A DNA stretch of 64,000 bases from Nematostella vectensis. Its lineage: Eukaryota; Cnidaria; Anthozoa; Actiniaria; Edwardsiidae. The translations under genes and the position numbers were made by a program. Under the pieces are notes generated by a model. It searched no databases. It saw only the letters and a list, made by a program, of their open reading frames with translations, and was not told the DNA's origin. Where the stretch lies: assembly GCF_932526225.1 (NCBI RefSeq), contig NC_064035.1, positions 14,680,469 through 14,744,468 of the forward strand, written 5' to 3'. Shown piece by piece: positions 46,801 through 56,929 of the stretch; the stretch's first letter is position 1; each line of letters begins with the position of its first letter.

Positions 46801-49800
46801 CCTAAATGAGTGAGGAGAGATGCTCTCTCCAGTCAACCCACCCAACCTTAATGGTATCTAAATGAGTGAGGAGAGATGCTCTCTCCAGTCAATCCACCCA
46901 ACCTTAATGGTATCTAAATGAGTGAGGAGAGATGCTCTCTCCAGTCAACCCACCCAACCTTAATGGTATCTAAATGAGTGAGGAGAGATGCTCTCTCCAG
47001 TCAACCCACCCAACCTTAATGGTACCTAAATGAGTGAGGAGAGATGCTCTCTCCAGTCAACCCACCCAACCTTAATGGTACCTAAATGAGTGAGGAGAGA
47101 TGTTCTCTCCAGTCAACCCATCCTAACTTAATGGTATCTAAATGAGTGAGGAGAGATGCTCTCTCCAGTCAACCCACCCAACCTTAATCGTATCTAAATG
47201 AGTGAGGAGAGATGCTCTCTCCAGTCAACCCACCCAACCTTAATGGTACCTAAATGAGTGAGGAGAGATGCTCTCTCCAGTCAACCCACCCAACCTTAAT
47301 GGTATCTAAATGAGTGAGGAGAGATGCTCTCTCCAGTCAATCCACCCACCCTTAATGGTATCTAAATGAGTGAGGAGAGATGCTCTCTCCAGTCAACCCA
47401 CACAACCTTAATGGTATCTAAATGAGTGAGGAGAGATGCTCTCTCCAGTCAACCCACCCAACCTTAATGGTATCTAAATGAGTGAGCAGGGATGCTCTCT
47501 CCAGTCAACCCACCCAACCTTAATGGTATCTAAATGAGTGAGGAGAGATGCTCTCTCCAGTCAACCCACCCAACCTTAATGGTATCTAAATGAGTGAGGA
47601 GAGATACTCTCTCCAGTCCATCCACCCAACCTTAATGGTACCTAAATGAGTGAGGAGAGATGCTCTCTCCAGTCAATCCACCCAACCTTAATGGTACCTA
47701 AATGAGTGAGGAGAGATGCTCTCCCCAGTCAATCCACCCAACCTTAATGGTACCTAAATAAGTGAGGAGAGATGCTCTCTCCAGTCAACCCACCCAACCT
47801 TAATGGTACCTAAATGAGTGAGGTATCTAAACACTCAGAGAGATGCTCTCTCCAGTCAACCCACCCAACCTTAATGGTATCTAAATGAGTGAGGAGAGAT
47901 GCTCTCTCCAGTCAACCCACCCAACCTTAATGGTATCTAAATGAGTGAGGAGAGATGCTCTCTCCAGTCAATCCACCCAACCTTAATGGTACCTAAATGA
48001 GTGAGGAGAGATGCTCTCTCGAGTCAATCCACCCAACCTTAATGGTACCTAAATGAGTGAGGAGAGATGCTCTCTCCAGTCAATCCACCCAACCTTAATG
48101 GTATCTAAATGAGTGAGGAGAGATGCTCTCTCCAGTCAACCCACCCAACCTTAATGGTATCTAAATGAGTGAGGAGAGATGCAAGCACTCCAGTCAACCC
48201 ACCCAACCTTAATGGTATCTAAATGAGCGAGGAGAGATGCTCTCTCCAGTCAACCCACCCAACCTTAATGGTACCTAAATGAGTGAGGAGAGATGCTCTC
48301 TCCAGTCAACCCACACAACCTTAATGGTATCTAAATGAGTGAGGAGAGATGCTCTCTCCAGTCAATCCACCCAACCTTAATGGTATCTAAATGAGAGATG
48401 CAAGCACTCCAGTCTCATACAAGCACATGCATGACTCGTGAATAAAGCTCACCTCCATCAAGTCTTTCTGCGACAAGCACAACAGCTCTGAATATCCGAC
48501 AGATCTCACATCTGCTGATCTCCTAAATGACAATGTTATTTAATCATCAGTTTCCTGAGTAAAAACCTCCTTCGTTCTTTTTGTCATAAGATTGTCTAAT
48601 TTTCGGTTGAGCCTGACCGTTCTTATATGCTGAAAATGTTCTTTAGGTGTCTTAAATTTTAGTGTTTATAGAATATAATACCCAATACAAATAATCAATC
48701 AATAGCGATAATATGTTGTTATTATGAACACAATTTGGTCTGCATTTCAGAATGCATAAGACTAACATAAGACATTTTTCTGCTATCTGAGCCTCGGCAT
48801 GTTCTTAAAAAAATATGGTGAAATCTCAGGCTGGACGTTCTTATGAAAAAGGTTCTTATAAAACAAAAAGAGTGTACTACAGCAAATGCTATCAACTGTT
48901 CATTTTTATCCGGCCTATCCTTAGCAAAAATACAAAAGCGCATTTCCAAACAATACAAAAGAGGCCGTGTACCTAGAAAGCATGTTAACACTAACCTAGG
49001 GATATGATGCCCTAACCCAAGGATGAATGCCCCTTTTATCAAATCAAATGTCATGATAGCCGTGTTTATCCCTAGGTTAGCGCTAGTCTGCTTTCTAGGA
49101 ACTGGCCCCAGGGCATTTAATTGAATATAAACATTTAAGGAACAATGCCATTTCTTGGAAATATCATCATTGCAAAATATAACAGTTACCTGTTTCTGCC
49201 TTCATCAAGTCGCAAAAGACTGATTTCCCCAAAGTAATTCCCCTCAGTCAATGATGCTACCACTATTTTTTCACCAGTCGTAGAATCAGGAACGACTACC
49301 TATACAACATCAAACGGAAATGATGGCTAGATAGATAAATATCTCACGCCATCACTAGAAATAAAAAAACAATATGCAATGGAGCTACGTAACCTAACAA
49401 AACCACTTGACGTCACTCAAACGATGTCATAAGAAGGTATGTTTACCTCGACTTTCCCGTGATTGATTATATACATCTCCCGGCCTGTTTGAGGAATAAG
49501 AGCATGAGACCAACAGGCTGAAGCGAGCGTTTACAATATTCAACATAGATGCCCAATTGGGTCATACGTAAACGGGCACGAGCCCATGCAGGAGTTACCC
49601 CCAAATAAACAATTTGGAAATAAAATGAATATAAAAACTAATTGTATGCCTATTGTATGCCTCAAAATATGAGAGAGGGGATACTAAGGAATTTAAGAGG
49701 TATTCAGGACGCTTTGTACATGATTTTTCATGCGAGAATCGGGCACTTTTGTGTGTGTGATGACAGCAAATGAGAAACACCAAATTTCGGAGCCTAATCG

Positions 49801-52800
49801 TCTTAGACGCGGGCTGCACACCTAGCATTAATGATACATCCGGGATACATCAGGTCTGCAGCTTGAATGCTTTTAAAAGTGGTCATAGATTTACCTATTT
49901 CGCCACATCGACAAATGTAGTCTCCAGGAGAAAATATCTGAGGTCGCAGTTTCAGGACGAGTTCGCACAATAAGCCCTCATCACAGTCCTTGAATATCTT
50001 GACCTGTACGGGAATAACACGATATGTGCAACCAAAGAACAATGATCCAGGCAAATAAATCAATCCTAGAACGATAACGAGTTCTTATAAAGCATCTTTC
50101 TTGCACAATATAATGTAATATTCTACCACAATTTTTATCGCAGCAGTGGGGTTGGCTGCACCATGCAATCAATGTGCGATCTCCAGGGTTAGCGAAGCCT
50201 TCGTAACTGGCGGTTTCTCTATAAGCTGTGTGAGACCGTTAGAATCACAAATTTTATTTCAAATAAGTTTCGAATGAAACATTCTAATGTTTCGATTGCG
50301 CCCCGTGCGATTCATCGGCTGCGCTGAAGATTTACACCAAAACACGAGGAGGTTCATGGAGGAATGCAGTTGGCAAACCTTCTTTAGAGTGGCCAGATGT
50401 ACGTGTATGGCGAGCTCGGCGCGAAGACGCAAAGGCAGCATGCCAAGGGCATCACTCTCATCCAGAGCGTGTGTCCTAAACACGATCATAGCGAGTTTTA
50501 GCAACTATGGCGGCAACGGGGGTGGTAGAAAACACTTTGATACATTTCAGCCGTTTTCCTCCAACCTAGCGAGTACGGGAGAGTTCGCGCTGTAAAATCC
50601 AATCTTTGTTCGCGATAAGGCAAAGACAATGTCATATGTTTATTTTATTTGGAACTATAAAAACGAGTTAATTCTATCAAAAGTAGTTTAGAATCGTTTT
50701 TTTTAAGGTCACGTTGTCCTTTTCGTTGCCTTTGTAGTTAAAAACCCTCTCAACTGAGTAAGGGAAACCACATTGTCTTTGGGTTTGCACACTCATGCCG
50801 TGTTTAAACTTGTGCATTAAACAAGGAGTATAGCGGTTGTTTCCACTGGGAAATAAGGGCCAGCGAAAGCGCAAAAAAGCTATTGCCTTCTATTGCGCTT
50901 ACGTTCCAGTGTGGATCAGAGCATTATTATGCGATTGCGTACTAGAGAACTTACCATTTTCAAACATCTTATTACATCACTACATCGGGCGCGTGCTATA
51001 CTCTTACGCTTGTGGGGCTAATATAGGTACACCATTACATATTGTGCACACGTAACGTAGATTCAAGATCACACATGGGAATCCCAAATTTCTTAAATCC
51101 AGCTATATAAGTACATTCACGGGTAAACAATATGTACGAGCTACATGCCTGCTCCAAGCGTAGTACGCCCATCGCTTCGCACGGTTCTGCAGGTCTTCCG
51201 GAACCTTGTGATGCTCCATGTACGACTTGATGTAATCCATCCTATGTAATCCACACAAAAAAACTATTAAGGCTAGCAAATTTTGATTAATAGGCACTCT
51301 GTAAAATTATGTGTACATATGCACTTACTTGGTCTGGAAATCTGTTCTTGCAGCGTTCATGTTACTAATGACGTCTCCGACATTTCCGACCACGGCAGCA
51401 AACACAAAGATCCCGAACAGGAACATTGCACTGGTGAACACATGTTCCTATACCACGAAATACGCAATGTCACGCTCAGATGTAACCCCACATACACACG
51501 TAACGTCACATACAAATGTGCAATATACACAACACATGACGTGCAACTGTGAGGAAGGCAGAGTCCCAGTGGGGGCAAATAGAAACATTGAAGAGTGAAT
51601 GTATGACGAAACAAACGTTGTTCTCTGGGAAACAGAGACATCGCTTTCGTAAAGACAAATGACAAATGAAGTTAAACGAGCGAGAAGGACAAACTAAATA
51701 ACGTACCAAATTAGTAGACGGCTCTGGTGTTTCTCCAATAGTCGTCAACGTCAGTATGGACCAGTAAAGTGACTTGATATATTTTCTAGAAATAGCAATC
51801 GGTTATTCACGCAGTGGATTTGAGGATAGTCCCGGCCTGTTGGAGAAAACCGGTCTCGTTGCTATCTCCGATGTTTCCAGCAGGGCAGGTGCACATATTT
51901 GAAGAGCTTGACAATTATGGAGTTTTATAGCAAGGTTTGACGGCAAAGAGGATGGCGATGTCCAATAAACAATAGGAACACGCGGAAATTATTTCAGTCC
52001 GGTAGACGGAGGGACTTAAAGATACAAATACGGCAACGAGGAAAGTAACAGTAGCCGTTGCCGTCGCCGTTGTCGCATCCCGTTATCCTTGTTCCTGCTA
52101 AACCTGTTAAATCCACTTGAACCAGTTCAGCGTGGTGTGGTAAAAAGAGGCTAACTGGCTATTTCGCCGATGTGTCATTTCAGCCCAAGTCTATTTGAGA
52201 TGTTTCGCCCACGCATCAAAATACAGGTTACTTTATCAAACTGTTGGGCTCTCTCCTCACCAATATGCTTAACATTAAATCAAAGTGAAAGAACATATAC
52301 GGACGAATATGTAACTATACGTGGTTTGCAATTTATGACATAAGAAAAAACTAGCCGTGGACCGTGTCCTACCTCAGCAACTTGCCGTCTTCGCCACTTG
52401 CTTCCGGATAGACCCAGGAATTAGAGCCCAATCCCTCGTATTCAGATATCATGTAATAGCCACAGGCAACCCAATGGAGGGCGAGTCCTAGGTAAAGAGC
52501 AAGTTTGACGACACGCAGACGGTTTGGTTTGTTGGTGCGAAGATCGCTGATGACAAAGAACCGAAGGACACAATGCCACTTGAGAAGACGCAGGCAACGG
52601 AACCATACGGATGGCTGGACTCCTAATAAAGCACCATCGAACAAACAAAACTATTTCAACATCTGGGCTAATCAACCTGCTGGGATTGGCTGGGATTGTC
52701 TGAGAGCGATTTGTGGTACTCGAGATAAGAAACTGTTGATGAGTAGTCACAAAAAGTTTATAATCTGTCTTTGAGCAAATACTCAGTTGCTTGACCAGTT

Positions 52801-54426
52801 GCGAATCAGGTTTTGCGCATGTGTTAAGCCCATTCAATTATTTAATTGGTACTTAGATGACTGCGGTATTAAGACATGAAATATGCGTCCCAAGCACGAG
52901 GGAACTCGGCTGAGAGTATCAATGCCAAGCACGGTACTCTTGCACAGGGGATGATGCACTCGTGTATGAATAGGACCAGAACTTTCTAAAAGTAAGCGAT
53001 AGTCATAGTACAAAAGAGAATTATAGAATGACAAATGGCTAATGCTCGAGACGTCAGCAAAACAGCATAGCATTTCAACCTTTAGGTTGATAATCTCCCT
53101 GATTCCACCGCTTTTACGCAGACCACCTAGGTTTTCTATAGTTTGTTTGTTCTTTCTGGTTATACCATTATAAAATAAGTGCATGGTAAAGTGTGCGCTG
53201 TTGCGCTGTTAAACTAGTTGATCATGGTCAATCCAGGAGTGGTGCGTTCACCCCAAGCAGACGACCAAACCTACCCAGTGTGAACGGTAGAGTTGTCTCC
53301 AGAGGAAAAACGGAAAGAGCATCAAGAAAAAAAGGTATCTTTGAGCAGTAATTGAGAGCCAAGAGCTTTGGAGTGTTTATCTACAACATAAAAGAAAAAT
53401 CATTTATTAAGAGGCATGTATCGTCAGTGATCTCTTACCACGATGCTTTATCATCTCAGTGCTCTCTTACCATGATGCCATTATCATCTCAGTGATCTCT
53501 TACTATGTCACGATTATCTCAGTGAATTCTTACCATGATGCCATTATCATCTCAGTAATCTCTTACAATGATTCCATTATCATATGTGCTCCTACCGTGA
53601 TGCCATTATCATCCCTGTGCTCTTACCATGATGCCATCCATGATCATCTTATTGCTCTTACCATGATGCCATTATCATCTCAGTGCTCTTGCCATGATCA
53701 TCTCAGTGATCTCTTACCATGATGCATGATCATCTGCGTGATATCTTACCATAATGCCATGATCATCTCTGTAAGCTGTCCTGAATTGGACAAGTATGTC
53801 CACCAGATAGATGATATCACTAATCACGTCTAAGGGCCAGTAGATCATTCTATAGAACAGCTGAATACAGAAAAAAACATATTTTTCTGAGAACTAAACT
53901 TGATCCAAGCTCAGATAATAGGGGGCATGGACCTAAACAGTTACAACAACATGACGGGCATTAAGAGCGGCTACTAAGCAGCTACTATGGCAAACCTGGA
54001 AATGGAAAAAAAATGTTCGAAACGGGAGAAAGACAAAACTCACCTCATTTCGCACCTCTTTAAAAGCGATGCGTAAGAGCACGATGCAGAAGTTATAGAA
54101 GACAGCGAACGTAACAAGGGCCTTCACACAAAGAAAATGCGACATTATTCCTGAGAGATAACAAAAAATACCCGACAGCTTTCGTATTACAAAAAAATAT
54201 TTTTCATGAGCACACGACATCAGAAATAGTGACGTCAGTAATGAGACAGCAAAAATAACGAGAACAAGGTTACACCGGAGGATCATTCCCCGCAACTCGG
54301 TACTACTCAAGGGTAGTTTTTTTTTACACAAGAGTCTTCGCCTGTACATGATTATTTTCTTACCGCCCAAGTGTAGCATAGACCTCCCTCTGGATCAATA
54401 ACGAAGCTGTCCCAGCACCCGAGCAC
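40833..54426 (-). CDS. cyclic-nucleotide-gated cation channel, A-type-like; 17 exons resolved, 5' end missing
   Basis: Exons 5' to 3': 54364-54426, 54044-54121, 53750-53860, 53275-53380, 52373-52622, 51707-51785, 51329-51447, 51149-51241, 50379-50475, 49895-50003, 49447-49484, 49190-49299, 48453-48522, 45885-45940, 45628-45716, 41710-41768, 40833-41351. All phases agree and give 681 residues from the first resolved exon. In order: S1 ([13 protein letters not shown], 27-39), S2 (56-73), S3 (about 101-111), an S4 with few basic residues (125-142), S5 (157-178), the pore with filter TTIGETPEP (217-225; Glu221 is the A-subunit cation site), S6 and C-linker ([17 protein letters not shown]), the cyclic-nucleotide domain ([46 protein letters not shown]), then a coiled coil ([24 protein letters not shown]) and a long basic tail. 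Role by family: plasma-membrane cation entry opened by cGMP or cAMP. N-terminal exon(s) with the start codon remain unassigned. Confidence 0.93.
41769..42054 (+). other. possible antisense exon inside the CNG intron
   Basis: On the plus strand, Met at 41888 begins a 55-codon non-repetitive frame ([20 protein letters not shown]...) ending AAAG|GTAAGT at 42049-42055, a textbook donor placed where the 36-bp array begins. After the array, an acceptor-like GATAG at about 45500 followed by cacgtttctcgc would add about 11 codons and a stop in phase. Not recognised as any family; the minus strand is also open here. It may be a nested gene or coincidence. Confidence 0.25.
42055..45478. repeat. 36-bp minisatellite filling a CNG intron, about 95 copies
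   Basis: The unit is tcgtgtcatgctccaccctctacaacacactcccag, with ctctac/ctcttc, cccag/ctcag/ctcac and cattcg/catccg variants. Occasional 35-bp units (for example near 42590 and 43310) shift the phase. The array takes up nearly 90 percent of the intron between the exons at 45628 and 41768. Its period is a multiple of three and the unit is stop-free in three plus-strand frames, so open frames of up to 1226 codons appear; they are artefacts. Blocks of variant order recur (for example 43020-43310 and 44750-45030), showing larger duplications. Confidence 0.97.
45479..45627. other. unique intron sequence next to the 36-bp array
   Basis: A short non-repeated part of the CNG intron, down to the donor TTAG|GTGAAT of the exon at 45628-45716. 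No other feature. Confidence 0.4.
46330..48405. repeat. 56-bp minisatellite in a CNG intron, about 37 copies
   Basis: The unit is ctctccagtcaacccacccaaccttaatggtatctaaatgagtgaggagagatgct; an alternative form with ggtacct (a KpnI-like site) is interspersed. A few longer units carry an extra tatctaaacactcagagag segment (near 46340, 46410 and 47825), implying a composite ancestor. It fills most of the 2.5-kb intron between the exons at 48453 and 45940. Copies are highly uniform. Confidence 0.97.
48595..48870. repeat. dispersed AT-rich repeat, copy 2
   Basis: Shares ordered blocks with 2440-2720 (aatacccaat, attatgaacaca, gctatctgagcct, ctcaggctggacgttcttat). It lies in the CNG intron between the exons at 49190 and 48453. 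No coding capacity. Confidence 0.5.
51147..51150 (-). promoter_or_regulatory. GC-type 5' splice site (GC-AG intron)
   Basis: The CNG exon 51149-51241 must end TGG AGC AG (phase 2) to join the next exon, which begins G ACA CAC at 50475. The bases after AG are GCATGT, a GC donor. The only nearby GT (GTAGCT, seven bases further) would leave the wrong phase. GC-AG introns are a known minor U2-type class. Confidence 0.7.
53381..53749 (-). repeat. CNG intron built of repeated 5' splice-site units
   Basis: The whole 369-bp intron consists of about eleven copies of a roughly 33-bp unit that on the minus strand reads gatgataatggcatcatg|gtaagagatcactga. The first unit overlaps the real exon end (GATGATCATGGCATTATG|GTAAGA at 53750), so the array arose by repeating the exon-intron junction. 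About nine copies keep a GT donor (mostly ATG|GTAAGAG) and one has GC (gcaagag). Use of the first decoy would add 32 bases and shift the frame; most later units carry an in-frame TGA. Confidence 0.9.
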
Positions 54427-55055
54427 CTTTCATTAACATAACAATGGCATGTTGGGTAAGTATAGCGTCTTAAAACCTATACAGACAGCACGATTTAGTC
54501 GTATCCGACCTGCGTGCGACTTGTCTTAGCCCTAGATTACACACTACGGCTTTCGTAGCCGAACGTCGGGTGGAGTCAAAGGCTAATTTACACTCTACAA
54601 CTCAAGTTGTAGAGGTGTTGCGGGCAAATTGCATACGACTAAATAGTGCTGTCTGAATAAGTCCCGAATCTTTACCAGTTTAGTCCCCCACAAATATGGT
54701 AGCGCGCATATTCTGCAGCTGATTGGTCAACGAGATTGTCATAGTAACAAAAAACCATATTTGGTCAATAAACCCATATTTGGGATTAGCTTAAAAAACC
54801 GGCTTGTTTTGCAAAGGTTGAAGGTTCAGCTGTTCGATCACGTGTAGTTGGTTTGCTTATAAACACAAGTACACATGTAGTTCAACGCTAGTTTTGACCG
54901 TTTTCAACGGTCCTTGATTCACCCTATTGTTTTTGGGCTGGATCTGCAGGGATCTTGCAGTTTGTACCGAAGGCGGAGTTGAAGATGGAGCTAAGCCCGC
55001 CCGCATCGGGGCGCGAACGGTGACTTTCCGAGGATCGCTCTCGATTGCTAACATG
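54427..55055 (-). other. CNG 5' region with an unassigned candidate first exon
   Basis: A 65-codon minus-strand frame begins at a Met at 55054 (MLAIESDPRKVTV...) and contains a donor-like AATAG|GTGAAT and a weaker AAAACG|GTCAAA. The first is phase 2 and does not fit the phase-0 start at 54426; the second fits but is a poor donor. It may be the channel's N-terminal exon, with another exon missing, or belong to something else. Confidence 0.25.
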
Positions 55056-55511
55056 TCCTTGCGTTTGTTGATTTGAAATTTTGCAGTTTTCTATCAATCA
55101 TTCCTTTACATTATCTAGCTTTTCAAGCTGCCTTACGAAGGATTTCTCTTTGTAACGTTTGCTAATAATAAACAGACGTTCTACGAATCGCTCCTTCTTC
55201 GTCTTAGAGCCAGTAAACAAATTAAACTTGCCTAAGAATTGTTGTTGCAGATATGACAGAAATTAATTTCTCCGTGGACCATTCGGTGACTTTGAATCAA
55301 TCGAGTATGAAAATAACAACAAAACTTTAAAAGCTTACAGCTCTCGTATTGTGACTCATGGCATGTAATTTGAGACTGGAACTGAATAAGGCTACTCGCC
55401 CGCCCAGAGCCCACTCGCTTCGCTCGTCAGGGCATTTTTGCTGAGCGTCAATGGACGAGAGAAGTCTGGAGCCTGGTACCCAGGGTAAGTCAAAATGTTC
55501 AGAGGAGCATT

Positions 55512-55567
55512 GTTTGCACGTGACCTACCGTTTGCACGTGACCTACCGTTTGCACATGACCTACCGT
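55512..55567. repeat. 18-bp direct repeat, three copies
   Basis: gtttgcacgtgacctacc occurs three times in a row with one base change (cacatg) in the last copy. The core CACGTG is a palindromic E-box, so the repeat places two E-boxes 18 bp apart. Just beyond it, an acceptor-like ctccag at about 55700 precedes a short open minus-strand stretch that could be an exon but is not recognised. Confidence 0.6.
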
Positions 55568-56446
55568 TTTAAGTGTATTTTCGAAACATGTCGTCACATC
55601 TGAGCAAATGAGTTGCAGAGAACCCGGTGGGGGCCTACTATCCACGATTTGGAGCTCAGAGACAATTTCGTTATTTTGCGGTGCGGGATCTGAATGCCTG
55701 GAGTAGAAATAACAATAACAGACGGTAAAATGTACTTTGACAAGCACTGACAAACTCGATGCTTAAGTGAAAGTTTCGACCAGTTTTATGCAAAAGCGGC
55801 CTCACAAATGTAATTTGTAATTTAGGGTAATTTGAGCGCATTTGCCTTGTTTGCATTTCGTACCGCCTTAAAAATATTGGAATAGCCAGTTGTTAACGCC
55901 ATGGTTGTGCCCATTAAAGTGGTCGTGACCTAGATTTTTTTTAAGTTAGAGGGACTATTTAAAAGGGAGTTGGAAACGGTTTGGTCTTAACTAAAGCTTA
56001 TCGCTTACGAGGTTGGTTGCAATGGTCAAATCCGAGTAACACCCATGAGCTATACAAGACATTCCATTTTTTTTAAGCTTTGTGTTACAATGCGCTAAAA
56101 TCACCTAAGATTCAGAAGTATCATATCTCATTGGATGCATAAACTACAAACCTAACCTACTAATACCTCTTCTCTCATTTACAAATCTAGACTTTCAGAT
56201 GCTTCAGGGTACGGTCCCTTACAAGAGCTCTACCTGCAGGCATAACCACTCTTTCAAAATTCCGAGGCGTTCGGTCAGGAAAATTCAATATCATTTGAAT
56301 TGATATTAGTTGCTATTAATTGATATTAGTTGTTAGATACAAAATACCACACTAAAATGATTTTAATTGTTGAACTTACTTTCCGTTTCCATCCTGAAAA
56401 ATAGAAAAAAAATCTAAATATACTGTTTAAGCATTTTGAGCCACCC
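55568..56446. other. non-coding
   Basis: No supported feature apart from the doubtful exon near 55620-55700 mentioned with the 18-bp repeat. Confidence 0.35.
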
Positions 56447-56777
56447 ATATACGTCAAGTGTCCTGGGACAGTCACCCAGTACTGGGTATAACCACATACG
56501 TCAAGTGTCCTGAGACAGTCACCCAGTACTGGGTATAACCACATACGTCAAGTGTCCTGATGCAGTCACCCAGTACTGGGCATTACCACAAACGTCAAGT
56601 GTCCTGAGACAGTCAGCCAGTACTGGGTATAATCACATGCATCAAGTGTCCTGAGACAGTCACCCAGTACTGGGCATTACCACAAACGTCAAGTGTCCTG
56701 AGACAGTCACCCAGTACTGGGTATAATCACATGCGTCAAGTGTCCTGAGACAGTCACCCAGTACTGGGTATAACCAC
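56447..56777. repeat. 47-bp minisatellite, seven copies
   Basis: The unit is acgtcaagtgtcctgagacagtcacccagtactgggtataaccacat. Each copy contains the palindrome cccagtactggg. Variants alternate between gggtataa and gggcatta, suggesting a two-unit higher-order arrangement in the later copies. Confidence 0.92.
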
Positions 56778-56929
56778 AGAAGTTATATCTCTATTAATTT
56801 AAGGTTAATGCATGGATTAAATTGCAAAACCATCTTATTTTTTTAAAGCAAAATTAAGATTGATAGAGAGAATGATTCTAATACATACGATCAGGTTGGT
56901 TGTGGCAATCTATTGAAAAAAATTGGCAA

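Noticed and set aside
53933-54379. 148-codon minus-strand frame as one gene
   Set aside because: Only 54044-54121 is a CNG exon; the rest is intron that happens to be open.
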